Shown here: positions 46,055-55,607 of the stretch, piece after piece
Layout: each line of letters begins with the position of its first letter
Numbering within the stretch: the first letter of the stretch is position 1
Origin: Bacteriovoracaceae bacterium
GTDB lineage: Bacteria; Bdellovibrionota; Bacteriovoracia; Bacteriovoracales; Bacteriovoracaceae
Direction: 5' to 3'
Assembly: GCA_029865945.1 (NCBI GenBank)
Contig: JARXAH010000016.1
Span: 1-64,000 of the forward strand
Length of the DNA: 64,000 nt
The notes under the pieces: generated by a model
Databases searched by the model: none
What the model saw: the letters and a program-made list of their open reading frames with translations, nothing else
What the model was told of the DNA's origin: nothing
Translations under genes and position numbers: made by a program

Positions 46055-46450
46055 TGAAATTATTTACACCAAAAAAATCGCCTCCATTATATTTTAACTT
46101 ATAGTGAAGATAAATCTCTTAGTTTTGAAAATGGTATATATTGCCCTTAAAATTCTTTTTTTCAATACTTAAGTAAAATAGTTGTGCCAATCTGGCTACC
46201 CTAAAAATGAAAGGACTTTTCTGAACCATGGTAAGGAATTATGAAATCGTGAATTTTAGCTATGATTTAATCTATAAATCTTAATTAATATAATTATATT
46301 TATTAGCAGTTCTTCTTGGGTCCTAAGCATGAAAATTGAGAGGAGCATAATTTTTATTGTCCATAAAACCAACGAATAGTCCGTTGATTTTATGACTTTT
46401 TCAGCGGAGTGTATGTTGATTTTAAAAAAACTAAATGGTATCATATACCT
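46055..46450. other. 396-base non-coding stretch with inverted repeat and promoter
   Basis: CATAAAACCAACG (46362-46374) and CGTTGATTTTATG (46382-46394) pair 12 of 13 around a 7-nt loop. The promoter of the 46451 gene follows (46416-46444). Nothing else recognised. Confidence 0.5.
46416..46450 (+). promoter_or_regulatory. Leaderless-type promoter with palindrome (gene 46451)
   Basis: TTGATT (46416-46421), 17-nt spacer, TATCAT (46439-46444), then ATACCT and ATG 46451. The palindrome GGTATcatATACC (46437-46449) covers the -10. Confidence 0.6.
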
Positions 46451-47611
46451 ATGTATACGAGAATTTTAAATTTATCTGACCTTGTTGAGAAAAAGTCTTT
46501 TTTTCTTTTTGGCCCTCGCTCCACCGGTAAAAGTACTCTCTTGAAAAATGAATTTGGGGAAATCTCAACCATTAATCTGTTATCGAATGACACCTATCTT
46601 ACTTTACTGGCCAGACCTTCCTTGTTAAGGGAAATGGTCAGTGCCATTAAAGCAAAAACGTCCCATCGTCGATTGCCGATCATTATCGATGAAGTTCAAA
46701 AAATACCTTCACTTCTAGACGAAGTGCATTATTTGATTGAAGAAAAAAAATATAAATTTATTCTCACGGGCTCAAGTGCTCGTAAGTTAAAGAGGAGCGG
46801 AGTAAATTTATTGGCGGGTCGAGCGTGGGAGGCACAGTTATTTCCTCTCGTTTCAAAAGAGATACCAACTTTTAATTTAAAAAAATATCTTTTAGTGGGA
46901 GGACTTCCTCAAGTCTACCCTAGTAAGTATCCGAGGGAAGAATTAGATGCCTATGTTAATACTTATTTGAAAGAAGAAATTAAAGAAGAATCCCTTGTGC
47001 AAAATTTATCTCATTTTTCAAGATTCCTAAAATTTGCCTGTCTCGCCAATGCTGAGCAAGTTAATTTTGCGAAAATGAGTAGTGATGCAGAATTACCTGC
47101 AAGTACAATAAAAGGATATTTTGAAATTTTGCGCGATACTTTTTTGGGCTTTATTCTTGAGCCATGGAAAGAATCGAAGAAAAGAAAGGCCATCGCAACC
47201 GCTAAGTTTTATTTTTTTGACATAGGTGTCGCAAATTATTTGCGAGGTGTAGAATCGATTACTGAAGGTAGTTCCGATTTCGGAAAATCGCTAGAACATT
47301 TTATCGCTATGGAGATTCGCGCCTATTTATCTTACCACCGTATAAAAAAAGAACTTTGTTTTTGGAGGACTCTACAAGGAGATGAGGTGGATTTTATAAT
47401 TGGTAATGAAGTGGCGATTGAAGTGAAGGGTTATCGAAAAGTGAATGAGCGAGATCTTAAAGGTTTATTAAAATTAAAAGAAGAGAAAATTTTGAAACGT
47501 TTTTATTTTGTATCTCTAGATAATAATGAGCGCATAACAGATAATCAAATTCATATTCTTGATGTGTATCGATTCTTAGATTTGCTTTGGTCGGGAAAGC
47601 TGATTTCGTAG
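46451..47611 (+). CDS. AAA ATPase with DUF4143 domain (pair E/F)
   Basis: 386 residues from ATG 46451. Walker A FGPRSTGKSTLL, Walker B IIIDEVQKIPSLLDEV, sensor LTGSSARKLKRSGVNLLAGR, winged-helix-like SSDAELPASTIKGYFEILRD, and PD-(D/E)XK-like GDEVDFIIGNEVAIEVKGY. Intact paralogue of the frameshifted gene at 43715. The 14 extra codons upstream are rejected because the promoter overlaps them. Confidence 0.88.
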   Translation: MYTRILNLSDLVEKKSFFLFGPRSTGKSTLLKNEFGEISTINLLSNDTYLTLLARPSLLREMVSAIKAKTSHRRLPIIIDEVQKIPSLLDEVHYLIEEKKYKFILTGSSARKLKRSGVNLLAGRAWEAQLFPLVSKEIPTFNLKKYLLVGGLPQVYPSKYPREELDAYVNTYLKEEIKEESLVQNLSHFSRFLKFACLANAEQVNFAKMSSDAELPASTIKGYFEILRDTFLGFILEPWKESKKRKAIATAKFYFFDIGVANYLRGVESITEGSSDFGKSLEHFIAMEIRAYLSYHRIKKELCFWRTLQGDEVDFIIGNEVAIEVKGYRKVNERDLKGLLKLKEEKILKRFYFVSLDNNERITDNQIHILDVYRFLDLLWSGKLIS

Positions 47612-47781
47612 TAATCCAAGAAAAATTTCATTGCACAAAATTTTAGAAGGAGGAATAGGGAAAGTTCTATAGAAAGACCCTATACCATACTTTTTTAGGA
47701 GTGTTTTTTTTAAATTATTTGCTAGAGATAATATTTAATTTATACATTTATTTTTTTATTTTGTTTAATTTTTTATTTGGT

Positions 47782-48222
47782 TTAATTTTTAGAAAGCGGA
47801 AGTCGCATACAAGTAGAAATGGACTTTGCAACGATCGTTCCGTCCAACATCGTAACTGTTGCTTCCACTACGCCTATTGATTTTCCATTTTTCAGTACGG
47901 CCGCATGAGAGATAAGTTTGCAATCCGTGTTAATCATTTTGAGTAAATTTATTTTTAGTTCAATTGTGCCGAATACTTCTGTATCTGGTAAAAGCGATAG
48001 ATAAGCGATTCCCATGGAGTGGTCCGCGAGCGAGGTTACTGCGCCTCCGTGGAGTGCGCCGAGGGGATTGGCCAACTGTAAAATGTTAACATCCATTTCA
48101 ACCGTTGCAGTTCCGCTTCCTATTTTTGTTAACTGCATGCCGAGTAATTTTGCGTAAGCGGTTTGCGGAAATTCACCAGTAATAAGTTTTTGAAAATGAT
48201 CCATTCTTAAACTATTGGTCAC
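47782..48222 (-). CDS. PaaI-type hotdog-fold thioesterase
   Basis: 146 residues. NPLGALHGGAVTSLADHSMGIA is the PaaI/YbgC-like active-site segment, and GTIELKINLLKMI the following strand. Hydrolyses acyl-CoA thioesters in the family; the substrate is unknown. A housekeeping-type gene inside the island. The ~170 bases downstream are very T-rich. Confidence 0.88.
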   Translation of the reverse strand: MTNSLRMDHFQKLITGEFPQTAYAKLLGMQLTKIGSGTATVEMDVNILQLANPLGALHGGAVTSLADHSMGIAYLSLLPDTEVFGTIELKINLLKMINTDCKLISHAAVLKNGKSIGVVEATVTMLDGTIVAKSISTCMRLPLSKN

Positions 48223-48416
48223 GTCGAATCTCCTATTAAAGTATTAAATTGCTAAGCATTATTAAAAAGTATTTCATTTTCTATGTCATGGAAAAATTCA
48301 GTCGAAACATGCTTTAAATGCTGAACTTGTAGATCATGAAAAAATGGTGTTGGTAATTTTTAAGAAATGTGATATTTTTAGCACGCCAACTTAAGAAAGA
48401 TTACAGGATCATTTAA

Positions 48417-48695
48417 ATGAAAATTAGTAAAGTGGCCAAACAACTATCAGATGATCTTGGATTAAGCCATGTTGATGCTTACATTATGGAGCTTAAGACG
48501 AAACTTTATAATAGAAGCGCCGATCTAATTAAATCTTCGAAACTAACTCATGAGCAGATTGCTAAACTTATTGGAACTTCTAGAAGTAGGATTAGTCGCA
48601 TTGCCAATCACGGAGAAAATAATGTTTCCTTTGAGTTGCTCATTAAACTCATTGCTGTTCTAGAAGGAAAACCTGCAATTAAATTTGCGGTCTAA
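48417..48695 (+). CDS. XRE-family HTH protein, orphan antitoxin-like
   Basis: 92 residues. HTH at about 45-65 (LTHEQIAKLIGTSRSRISRIA), followed by NNVSFELLIKLIAVLEGKPAI. This shape is that of HigA2/RelB-linked Xre antitoxins. No toxin gene is adjacent upstream (194 empty bases) or downstream. AGGATC lies upstream of the ATG. Confidence 0.8.
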   Translation: MKISKVAKQLSDDLGLSHVDAYIMELKTKLYNRSADLIKSSKLTHEQIAKLIGTSRSRISRIANHGENNVSFELLIKLIAVLEGKPAIKFAV

Positions 48696-48800
48696 AAAAT
48701 TTGCTGGAAGTTGGAGAGTAAAATTTAAGATCGAAATATTTGATGAATTTTAATCTAGGGCGAAGTGCGCAAAAGGGACGCGTGAATTATTAGGCATTCA

Positions 48801-49115
48801 TTAAGCTACTTCGTTAATTATAATTTCACCCGCAATCCCAGCTTTATGAAGTTGATCTTGAAGCGCATACTTAGCAAAAGTTTTCGCTGGCATCTTAAGT
48901 GATTGGGAAAACAAGATAGCTCTCTCAACACTAACAATTTTTCTTCCCTTTTCAATGTTGCATAGATCTTGCTTTGAAATACCAAGAAGCTCGGCCATCT
49001 CTGTTTGTGAATACTCTTGCGTTACACGTAAGGAATGAAGCATTTCTCCAAAGCTAATTGGCCCCGTAATTTTTTTGATGGCAGCTTTGGCCCTTACATT
49101 ATTTTTTATACTCAT
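48801..49115 (-). CDS. HigA-like antitoxin, XRE family
   Basis: 104 residues with an HTH at about 35-58 (YSQTEMAELLGISKQDLCNIEKGR). It overlaps the HigB-like toxin gene by 17 bases in the toxin-first order of higBA. It probably binds the repeats near the operon promoter and blocks the toxin. Confidence 0.87.
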   Translation of the reverse strand: MSIKNNVRAKAAIKKITGPISFGEMLHSLRVTQEYSQTEMAELLGISKQDLCNIEKGRKIVSVERAILFSQSLKMPAKTFAKYALQDQLHKAGIAGEIIINEVA

Positions 49116-49385
49116 GGTGATTAACCTCCATCACTTCAACAGTGATACAATTAGTTTGCTCATTTATAAAATAAATTACACGCCAGCTTCTAGAGAGAGA
49201 TGAAGATCGCTGTCCTTTTCGATCTCCTTTTAAGGCATGATCGCGATATCCTTTTACTTTTTGCATGGTCGTAAAACCCTCACTTTCAATAATTTCTACC
49301 CATAGATCAAATTGAATTAAAATGTGCTTGGGAATTTTTTTCAAATCCCTGTTTGCCTTTCTACTTAAAAAACCACAGCGTTCAT
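49099..49385 (-). pseudogene. HigB/RelE-like toxin, frameshifted near the start
   Basis: The C-terminal frame has SRKANRDLKKIPKHILIQF, GYRDHALKGDRKGQRSSSL and WRVIYFI, the HigB mRNA-interferase pattern. That frame has no ATG with a ribosome site. ATG 49385 (AGAGG upstream) reads MNAVVF and then stops; one extra T in the T6 run (A6 at 49367-49372 on plus) would give MNAVVFLSRKANRDL, the expected toxin start. The longer TTG frame (to 49428) would start on the -35 hexamer. So either the toxin is off, or the base is missing by error. Confidence 0.75.
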
Positions 49386-49389
49386 ATAA

Positions 49390-49428
49390 CCTCTTTTTTA
49401 GTATACTTTTTTGGTGTACTTTTGTCAA
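49390..49428 (-). promoter_or_regulatory. Consensus promoter, direct repeats and ribosome site of higBA
   Basis: Minus strand: TTGACA (49423-49428), 17-nt spacer, TATACT (49400-49405), then AGAGG (49390-49394) and ATG 49385. Two direct repeats GTACACCAAAAAA and GTATACTAAAAAA lie over the spacer and -10 and are likely antitoxin operators. Confidence 0.75.
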
Positions 49429-49612
49429 TCTGAATTTATTATTAATACTTTAGTAAAACCAATTATTTGAAATAACGGGTTGTTGGGCGAGTAAACACCA
49501 AGCGCTAAATATAAAAATTTTTGGTGTCATCAACCAAGAATATTTTTTACTGGTAAATTATAGGTAATAAGAATTAAAGTGAGGAAATTTTAAATTTCGT
49601 GAGGGACATTTT

Positions 49613-50005
49613 ATGTCAGACGTTTCTCAAATTTCCAAATTAAGATCGGCCGTCATTCAGAAACAGGAAATCATTTTGAATAAACTTACTCAGTTGCCAT
49701 ACCAGGAAGTGATGAAGCTTTTGGCGAGTTTATCGTCCCTTGTCATTAATCTTGATATGGCATTGATCGAAGTAGAAAATAAGTGCAATAAATTTTTAGT
49801 TTCAGAATTGGAACGTGACCCTAGGGCCACCTTTTCAAAAGGCGAAGCTGCTCTAAAGAGTTCGGAAATTTATATGACCTATAGAAATATTCTATCTCTC
49901 AAACAATGTGCCTCCCGTGGACTAGGTTTCGCTAGAATGCACGCACAGTATTTATTAAAACTAAAAACCCACAATGAGGAATCAGAAGCTAATAGTGACG
50001 AATGA
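49613..50005 (+). CDS. Small helical protein, unknown function
   Basis: 130 residues, predicted mostly helical, no membrane span or signal. Features ERDPRATFSKGEAALKSSE and RNILSLKQCASRGLGFARM. Not recognised. Start ATG 49613 follows GAGGGAC. It is followed 41 nt later by the DUF2786-like gene, possibly co-transcribed; both feel plasmid- or phage-like. Confidence 0.55.
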   Translation: MSDVSQISKLRSAVIQKQEIILNKLTQLPYQEVMKLLASLSSLVINLDMALIEVENKCNKFLVSELERDPRATFSKGEAALKSSEIYMTYRNILSLKQCASRGLGFARMHAQYLLKLKTHNEESEANSDE

Positions 50006-50046
50006 TAAGATTTAAGTTAAACTCACGATAATTCTAAGGATGTAAA

Positions 50047-50499
50047 ATGGATGAAATTGAGCTAATTCGAAAATTAAAATTAATTGAGGCGCTTCACCAA
50101 GGATCAACGACCGCCGGTGAAAAAATGGCCGCGTCTGAAGCGATACGTCGCATTCAAGATCGATTAAATGAAAGCCAAGCTGAGAGTCGTGAACGAGTTG
50201 TTGAATATAAATTTGGGATGTCTGATGAATGGAATAGAAAATTATTTAAAGCACTTTTGAGGCGTTATGGAGTCGAACCTTATCGATACGAGCGGCAAAG
50301 ACACACGACTGTTATGGCAAAAGTATCAAAACGTTTCGTTGATGATGAGCTTTGGCCACAGTATTTAGAAATGTCCAAAGTACTTGAGACCTATCTTACG
50401 CACGCAACTGATCGAATCATTTCTGAAGCCGTACACAAAGATAATTCAGAAGCAAAGGTCGTGGCCGAACCTGATCAATTGCCGTTTTTTGAAAATTAG
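50047..50499 (+). CDS. DUF2786-like N-terminal protein, unknown function
   Basis: 150 residues. IRKLKLIEALHQGSTTAGEK and the following helix resemble the DUF2786 start (IRKLLALA..gt..GE). The C-terminal half has RRYGVEPYRYERQRHTTVM, a basic, possibly nucleic-acid-binding segment. No function known. AAGGATG upstream. The stop overlaps the convergent antitoxin gene by 4 bases. Confidence 0.6.
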   Translation: MDEIELIRKLKLIEALHQGSTTAGEKMAASEAIRRIQDRLNESQAESRERVVEYKFGMSDEWNRKLFKALLRRYGVEPYRYERQRHTTVMAKVSKRFVDDELWPQYLEMSKVLETYLTHATDRIISEAVHKDNSEAKVVAEPDQLPFFEN

Positions 50500-50756
50500 A
50501 AATTAAATTTTATTCTACGCAAATTTTTAAGACGAGCTTGATAGAGATCCCAAAATTCTGCACTTATTTCAAAGATTTTTTCAAGTGCAATGGCAAAGGC
50601 CGCAGAAATGCCGCGTTTGTCATTACAAATTTCTGAAATTTTTCTCTCGGCGCAATCTATTTTTTCAGCAAGCCATTTTTGACTTAAGCCCCGTTCTTCT
50701 AAAATCATGGCCTTAAGAAATTTTCCTGGCGATTTTCTAACAGATAATTCTATCAA
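50496..50756 (-). CDS. HigA/VapI-like antitoxin, orphan
   Basis: 86 residues. HTH in LSQKWLAEKIDCAERKISEICNDKRGIS, followed by FAIALEKIFEISAEFWDLYQ, the ending typical of the HigA addiction-module antidote family. A HigB partner is not found on either side. It may have solitary regulatory or anti-addiction roles. Confidence 0.82.
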   Translation of the reverse strand: MIELSVRKSPGKFLKAMILEERGLSQKWLAEKIDCAERKISEICNDKRGISAAFAIALEKIFEISAEFWDLYQARLKNLRRIKFNF

Positions 50757-51062
50757 GATAGTCTCCTATTTCAAATTGTTGTTATCTGTTTTTTATTCAT
50801 TTCGCATACGTCATACCATTTCGGATCATGAAATTTTCTTCCGTTATCTTTAGTGATCCGATTTATCCTGCCTATTAAATTGGTCAACCATTTTGCAACG
50901 AAGTGGAGGCAATCGTTTGAAATTGGGTCATTGCCCTTGTTTTTCGCTAACTCATTGTATTCTAGAAAAAACGATAGGGGAGAATCTTTTGCCTATCTAG
51001 GGAAATAGTTGCGAACGCTCAATAATAAAGTAAGGAGCAGTATCGCTCTATGGGGCCATTGC
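50757..51062. other. 306-base gap without recognised features
   Basis: Separates the divergent antitoxin gene and the Thr/Pro-rich lipoprotein gene. I see no clear promoter, repeat or small gene; AAGGAG at 51032-51037 has an out-of-frame ATG after it. Confidence 0.4.
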
Positions 51063-52532
51063 ATGATAGCTACATTAATTAATCGTTTCACTTTTGTAAC
51101 GTTTAGACCAAAACTCTTTTTCACATTGTTGATGTTGTTCACTCTCTTTTCGTGTGGACAAAATTCTCACGTAAGAACCATCGATGATAATAACGTAGTG
51201 CCAGCGCCTCCGATCTTACCTGGCAACTCTACAGCGACATCAACGCCAACGGCGACATCAACGGTTGATCCAGATAGTACGGCGACGCCAACACCCACTT
51301 CTACTTCCACATTTAATTCTACTTTCACTCCGACAAGTACACCCACAAGTACAGTAACACCTAGTGGAGCAACGAGTACGCCAACATCTACGTCAACATC
51401 TACGCCAACTTTTACGGCGACGAATACACCTATCTCAAGTACCTCAACGCCAACACCATCATCGACACCAACGAATACAAATACTCCGACCCAAACTCCT
51501 ACTCAAACAAATACGCCATCGCCAACTCCGACTTATACACAAACGCCGACTCAATCACCGACGGCAACATTGACCTCAACACCTACGCCAACGTCAACTG
51601 CGACTTCGACTCCAACTTCAACGCCAACAAAAAAGGCAAACGATACAGCAACTCCAACGTCCACAGCGACGCCGACAAGTACTTTTACGGCAGCTCCACC
51701 GACGTCAACTCCGACTGCGACCAACACACCTACGATAACGCCGACGCCGACCAATACTCCGACGTGCGCGTTGGATGTTTATCCAGGCAATACAGTGTTT
51801 CAAAAATTAGTCATTACGCAGACGTCTTGGGAAGGCCCACTTGTGAATGGTGGAAATTATGATACGAGAGCGCAAGGGCCTGCGAGTACGTTATCTAAAA
51901 ATCACATGCGCTATGCTTTTCTCAGTGGCAACTTTCAAAAAACTTTAGCGATCTCCATTGTCTCTCCGCCTTTTATGCCGGGGATGGGTGTGAGTCCACT
52001 TACGATGGGGAATGGATTTAATGCGCCTAGTAGTGGAAATCCCATTTTCTTAAATCGTGAGATCAGTGCTTTCGCTTGGATCTCAAGTCAAAATCCACCA
52101 ACAAATTGTTACTCAAGTCAGATGTATGGATGTAGTCAGGCCTATACCATTTATCGATTTGCTCCGTCGCAAAATTATTCTGGAAATAATTATGATTGGT
52201 TTCGTAGTCAATCACAGCGATACGCACACGTGGCGAATAATGGTGTGAATTATGTGAGTGAAGGAATTGTGGGGGCCGTGCCGGAATTATCGCCACCGTC
52301 TTATCCACCATCCAATGCGTCGGTTAACATTTCAAGAAATGGAAACATTGTTACCATTTTTATTGGTGGCCAAGCATCGCAAGCTGATATCACGGGATGC
52401 GGAATGCAAAATGGTTTATATCTCGGATTTAGTTTAGGCGTTAAGCAAAGTGGTGTCGCTCATCAATACTATCCGTGGGGACAACACTTTCAGTTCAATC
52501 AAAATGGTGATCCTAAGTTGCAGTATTACTAA
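51063..52532 (+). CDS. Surface lipoprotein with long Thr/Pro/Ser repeat linker
   Basis: 489 residues if started at ATG 51063; the frame also allows TTG 51009. The hydrophobic start ends in LFTLFSCGQ, a lipobox. Then comes a ~170-residue low-complexity stalk of T-P-T-x-T-S-T repeats, as in heavily Thr-rich secreted proteins of this phylum. A C-terminal domain (~260 residues) is Gly/Ser/Asn/Tyr-rich with six Cys. The stalk probably projects the C-terminal domain from the outer membrane. Function unknown. Confidence 0.75.
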   Translation: MIATLINRFTFVTFRPKLFFTLLMLFTLFSCGQNSHVRTIDDNNVVPAPPILPGNSTATSTPTATSTVDPDSTATPTPTSTSTFNSTFTPTSTPTSTVTPSGATSTPTSTSTSTPTFTATNTPISSTSTPTPSSTPTNTNTPTQTPTQTNTPSPTPTYTQTPTQSPTATLTSTPTPTSTATSTPTSTPTKKANDTATPTSTATPTSTFTAAPPTSTPTATNTPTITPTPTNTPTCALDVYPGNTVFQKLVITQTSWEGPLVNGGNYDTRAQGPASTLSKNHMRYAFLSGNFQKTLAISIVSPPFMPGMGVSPLTMGNGFNAPSSGNPIFLNREISAFAWISSQNPPTNCYSSQMYGCSQAYTIYRFAPSQNYSGNNYDWFRSQSQRYAHVANNGVNYVSEGIVGAVPELSPPSYPPSNASVNISRNGNIVTIFIGGQASQADITGCGMQNGLYLGFSLGVKQSGVAHQYYPWGQHFQFNQNGDPKLQYY

Positions 52533-52717
52533 GTGCAAATTGGGAAGTGCGAATTCTGAATTGCGAATAGCGGACTTTGAATTGCAAGTTGCGAAGTGGT
52601 GAAGAAAGAAAATTGAAAGAAAAAATGAAAAGAATGAAAAGAAAGTAGAGAGCGCGGGCGTAGGGAAGTAAGTTGTAAAGATTCATTTGTTAAGAGTAGA
52701 GTGTCGGAGAGTAAAAA

Positions 52718-55543
52718 TTGAAACGTTTAGATAGCAATAAAATAAATAAATCATCGATAGATAAAAAAAACAAATTGAATAAGTTAATTTGTCAAGGAAA
52801 TCTCATAACGAAGGGGTGTTGGCATTTTTTTTTCTTTTACTTTTTTTTAATTTTTATTTCACTGAAAACATACTCCAAAACTTGTAAGGAAATATTAGCT
52901 GATTACAAAACTGTTATCACTGAAAATACAGCTGCATCAAATGAATATGATGAATTATCAAATCAGTGTAGCGGATTTAACAACGAAGCTGGCAACTTTC
53001 TTTTAAATAACTATTCAATTCCTTTGAAAACTAGCTTCTCTACATTACAAACAATTGCTATAGAAATTGAAAAAGATATGAGCAATACAATGATAATTGT
53101 TCCACCTGATTGTGGGGATATACGGAGTCAAAATTATGAATCTAGTAGACAAGAATTTATAAAAGCAAAAAATAATATAAGCACTTCAGCAAATTTTGTT
53201 AAGTATCAAAAAGCAAATTGTAAAAATATAATTCAAGTTGGACAAAATACAAATGATACTTTATGTCAAAAAGCTGCCGTGAAAATTCAAGGGAAAATGA
53301 GTGCATACGAATATGAAACTAGAAACTGTTCAAGTTGGATTGAGTCTTGTCATAAACAAAAAATAGAAGGCGATTATCAAGCAGTCCATTCAGAAATAAC
53401 AAATATTTCAATGGCAATTAAAGATTTAGGAGATTTAATTAAATACCTTGGTTCCATTAATGACAATGATTGTGGAAATAATGTAAAAGATGCAGCAAGT
53501 CTAATTGATTGCCCAGCAAATGATAAAGATTCAAGTACACCAAAAAAAAATTATTGTGATCAAATTAAATTGATTAATGAAAATATCAGTAAACTAAATA
53601 AGCAAACAAATAATTGTATATTGCCAGCCGATATAGGCAATTGTAATGCAACTGCGAGATTTAATGACGGTTCCCCTGAAGATTATGGCAATGAAAATCG
53701 TCAGAACAGTAACATTTTCATGTATTGCTTTGATATTAAAAAAATACAACTTTCAGGATCATTACAAAATAATTTTCCTGCATTTTGCAGGCAATTTTTT
53801 CCATTATTTCCTGAAATGTCTCAAATAAATTACCCTGGATTGTTACGTTGGGCATCTTCCGAGGGCGCAATTTGTAATGGAACTGATGAGTCAAACGTAT
53901 CAACGCAAATACCATATGTAACAAGAGTTACTAAAGAAGGAACGAAAGTTGTAAATAAGAAAGTAAGAGGCGAATTGTTCTCAGCTTTTCTCTCAAAAAA
54001 CCTCGCACTCTGCGAAGGCATGAATCGCTTCTACAACTACAAACTTAAAAATAATTTTAATCAAGCAGCAGAAAATTACAAAGCCAATCCTGAGCAAGCT
54101 TCTGACACAAAACTTGATACGGGTTTCGGAAAAGATTTAGCAAAAATAGAATGCAAGGAAACACTCTACAGTGTAGATAATTTTGCTTGTTTACGTGCAA
54201 AGGTTGCCTTGGGATCATATTCCGCAGGAACGATTGCTCAAAAAGTTAGATCGAGTAAAGAACTTCAAAAAGCAGCAGATGAACAATTAGATAAAGCAAA
54301 AAATATTGTTGATTCTGGTACCGGTGATAAAACAGTAGAGTTAACCCTTAACAGTTATGCTGGAAATATAAAGGCACAAAACATCTCAATGGAGTTGGCC
54401 GATAAAGAAATTCGTGAAATATGGTGGGCGCTTGGTACTTTCGGGGCCATCATCGGAATCTGGCCAATAAAGTTTACTGCTTTACATAAATGTAAAATAT
54501 CAGCAGCTGATTCACCATTTACTCCAGGCAATCCTGAAAACAGTTGTGGTGTTGCATTAAATAACTCATCTACCTATCCACTCATCTTACCAAATGATGC
54601 TGTGAGAAATGTTCTCCTTAAAACGATTCTCGAATTATGGACTCTCATAAATACAACTAAGCAAAATAAATCAGCGGCCGAAAAGGCCAAACTAGATTTG
54701 TTAGCGCAAGAAGATGCTTTCAAGCGAAGCCTTTGGACTCCCACACCAGGCCCAGCGGATCCAACACCAACAACAGAAGTCGCGCAAATAAATTGTACCA
54801 ACAATCCCTACATGATTGGGTGTGGTGGTGCGACTGGCGGTTATAAAGAATCACCAAATACTCTCGGTACGACAAGTGGTGTGATTGAGACTCCAGAAAA
54901 TGGTGATGGCAATCCCAATTCTCCTGGAGGCTCGGTGCCTGGCAACATTGCAGATCTCGATAAAAAAGAAGTCACTTGGGAAGACAAAGCTTCACCGGGT
55001 GGCGGTGGAGGAGGTGGCGCCGGAGCTGGTCAAGGTGGGCCAGGAAGTTCTGCCGGTGGCAGTAGTGGAGGAGGTGGAACTTCTCCAGGTGCAGCACCAA
55101 CACAACCTAACGGAAATGTTGCAGATAAATCTGGTGGCGGCGGATCAGTTTTGGAACGCTCCGCAAATTACGGAGGAAGGGGAGGCCGCTCAACATTGAC
55201 CACTGCTAGTGGATACGGATCTAATGGCCTGGGGCGAAGAGGGGGAGATGATGAAAAAAATCCTTTCGGTAAAATGTTTGGCGATAAAGATGGCGCTGAT
55301 GGTCGTGGCGGAATTTTTGGATCAGGCGGTGATGGAGACGGATCCGGAACTGATCGTTCCATTGCTGAAGCGAGCGATGATGACAACTTAGGCTACAGTA
55401 ATTTATTTGAACGCATTACCAAAACCGCTAACGCTTACTATCATAAGGGGCGCGTAGGAAAAGCGGCGCCGGGCAGTGGTAATAGCAGTGGTAAGGGAAG
55501 TAGTGGAAGCGGCAACAACAAGAAAAATCCTAGAGACGCATAA
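52718..55543 (+). CDS. Large exported protein with Cys-rich helical body and Gly-rich C-terminus
   Basis: 941 residues, TTG start at 52718 with GGAGAG upstream. N-terminal basic region, then a signal or anchor helix (about 35-55, HFFFFYFFLIFISLKT). The body (about 60-640) is Lys/Asn-rich with ~25 Cys, probably disulfide-bonded. A second hydrophobic stretch lies at about 565-585 (WWALGTFGAIIGIWPI). The tail (about 730-941) is Gly/Ser-rich and ends GRVGKAAPGS...NNKKNPRDA. A broken relative of this tail lies at 56895-57011. Confidence 0.7.
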   Translation: MKRLDSNKINKSSIDKKNKLNKLICQGNLITKGCWHFFFFYFFLIFISLKTYSKTCKEILADYKTVITENTAASNEYDELSNQCSGFNNEAGNFLLNNYSIPLKTSFSTLQTIAIEIEKDMSNTMIIVPPDCGDIRSQNYESSRQEFIKAKNNISTSANFVKYQKANCKNIIQVGQNTNDTLCQKAAVKIQGKMSAYEYETRNCSSWIESCHKQKIEGDYQAVHSEITNISMAIKDLGDLIKYLGSINDNDCGNNVKDAASLIDCPANDKDSSTPKKNYCDQIKLINENISKLNKQTNNCILPADIGNCNATARFNDGSPEDYGNENRQNSNIFMYCFDIKKIQLSGSLQNNFPAFCRQFFPLFPEMSQINYPGLLRWASSEGAICNGTDESNVSTQIPYVTRVTKEGTKVVNKKVRGELFSAFLSKNLALCEGMNRFYNYKLKNNFNQAAENYKANPEQASDTKLDTGFGKDLAKIECKETLYSVDNFACLRAKVALGSYSAGTIAQKVRSSKELQKAADEQLDKAKNIVDSGTGDKTVELTLNSYAGNIKAQNISMELADKEIREIWWALGTFGAIIGIWPIKFTALHKCKISAADSPFTPGNPENSCGVALNNSSTYPLILPNDAVRNVLLKTILELWTLINTTKQNKSAAEKAKLDLLAQEDAFKRSLWTPTPGPADPTPTTEVAQINCTNNPYMIGCGGATGGYKESPNTLGTTSGVIETPENGDGNPNSPGGSVPGNIADLDKKEVTWEDKASPGGGGGGGAGAGQGGPGSSAGGSSGGGGTSPGAAPTQPNGNVADKSGGGGSVLERSANYGGRGGRSTLTTASGYGSNGLGRRGGDDEKNPFGKMFGDKDGADGRGGIFGSGGDGDGSGTDRSIAEASDDDNLGYSNLFERITKTANAYYHKGRVGKAAPGSGNSSGKGSSGSGNNKKNPRDA

Positions 55544-55607
55544 TCATCTGACAGATAAATCTTAATTTACTTTTGGCCTCCAAAGTAAATTAAGGAAATC
55601 TCTTAAT

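Noticed and set aside
47612-47781. T-rich stretch as a possible terminator or small RNA
   Set aside because: No stable GC stem precedes the T runs; low-complexity sequence only.
51364-51754. Alternative-frame ORFs inside the Thr/Pro-rich lipoprotein gene
   Set aside because: Products of codon periodicity in the repeat; low-complexity shadows of the real frame.
52533-52717. Loosely repeated TTGCGAA/GAATTGC words downstream of the lipoprotein gene
   Set aside because: Irregular spacing and many mismatches; low-complexity purine-rich DNA rather than a definable array. No CRISPR-like periodicity anywhere in the window.
54885-55391. Alternative-frame ORFs in the Gly-rich tail region
   Set aside because: Shadows of biased codons in the Gly/Ser-rich end of the 52718 gene.
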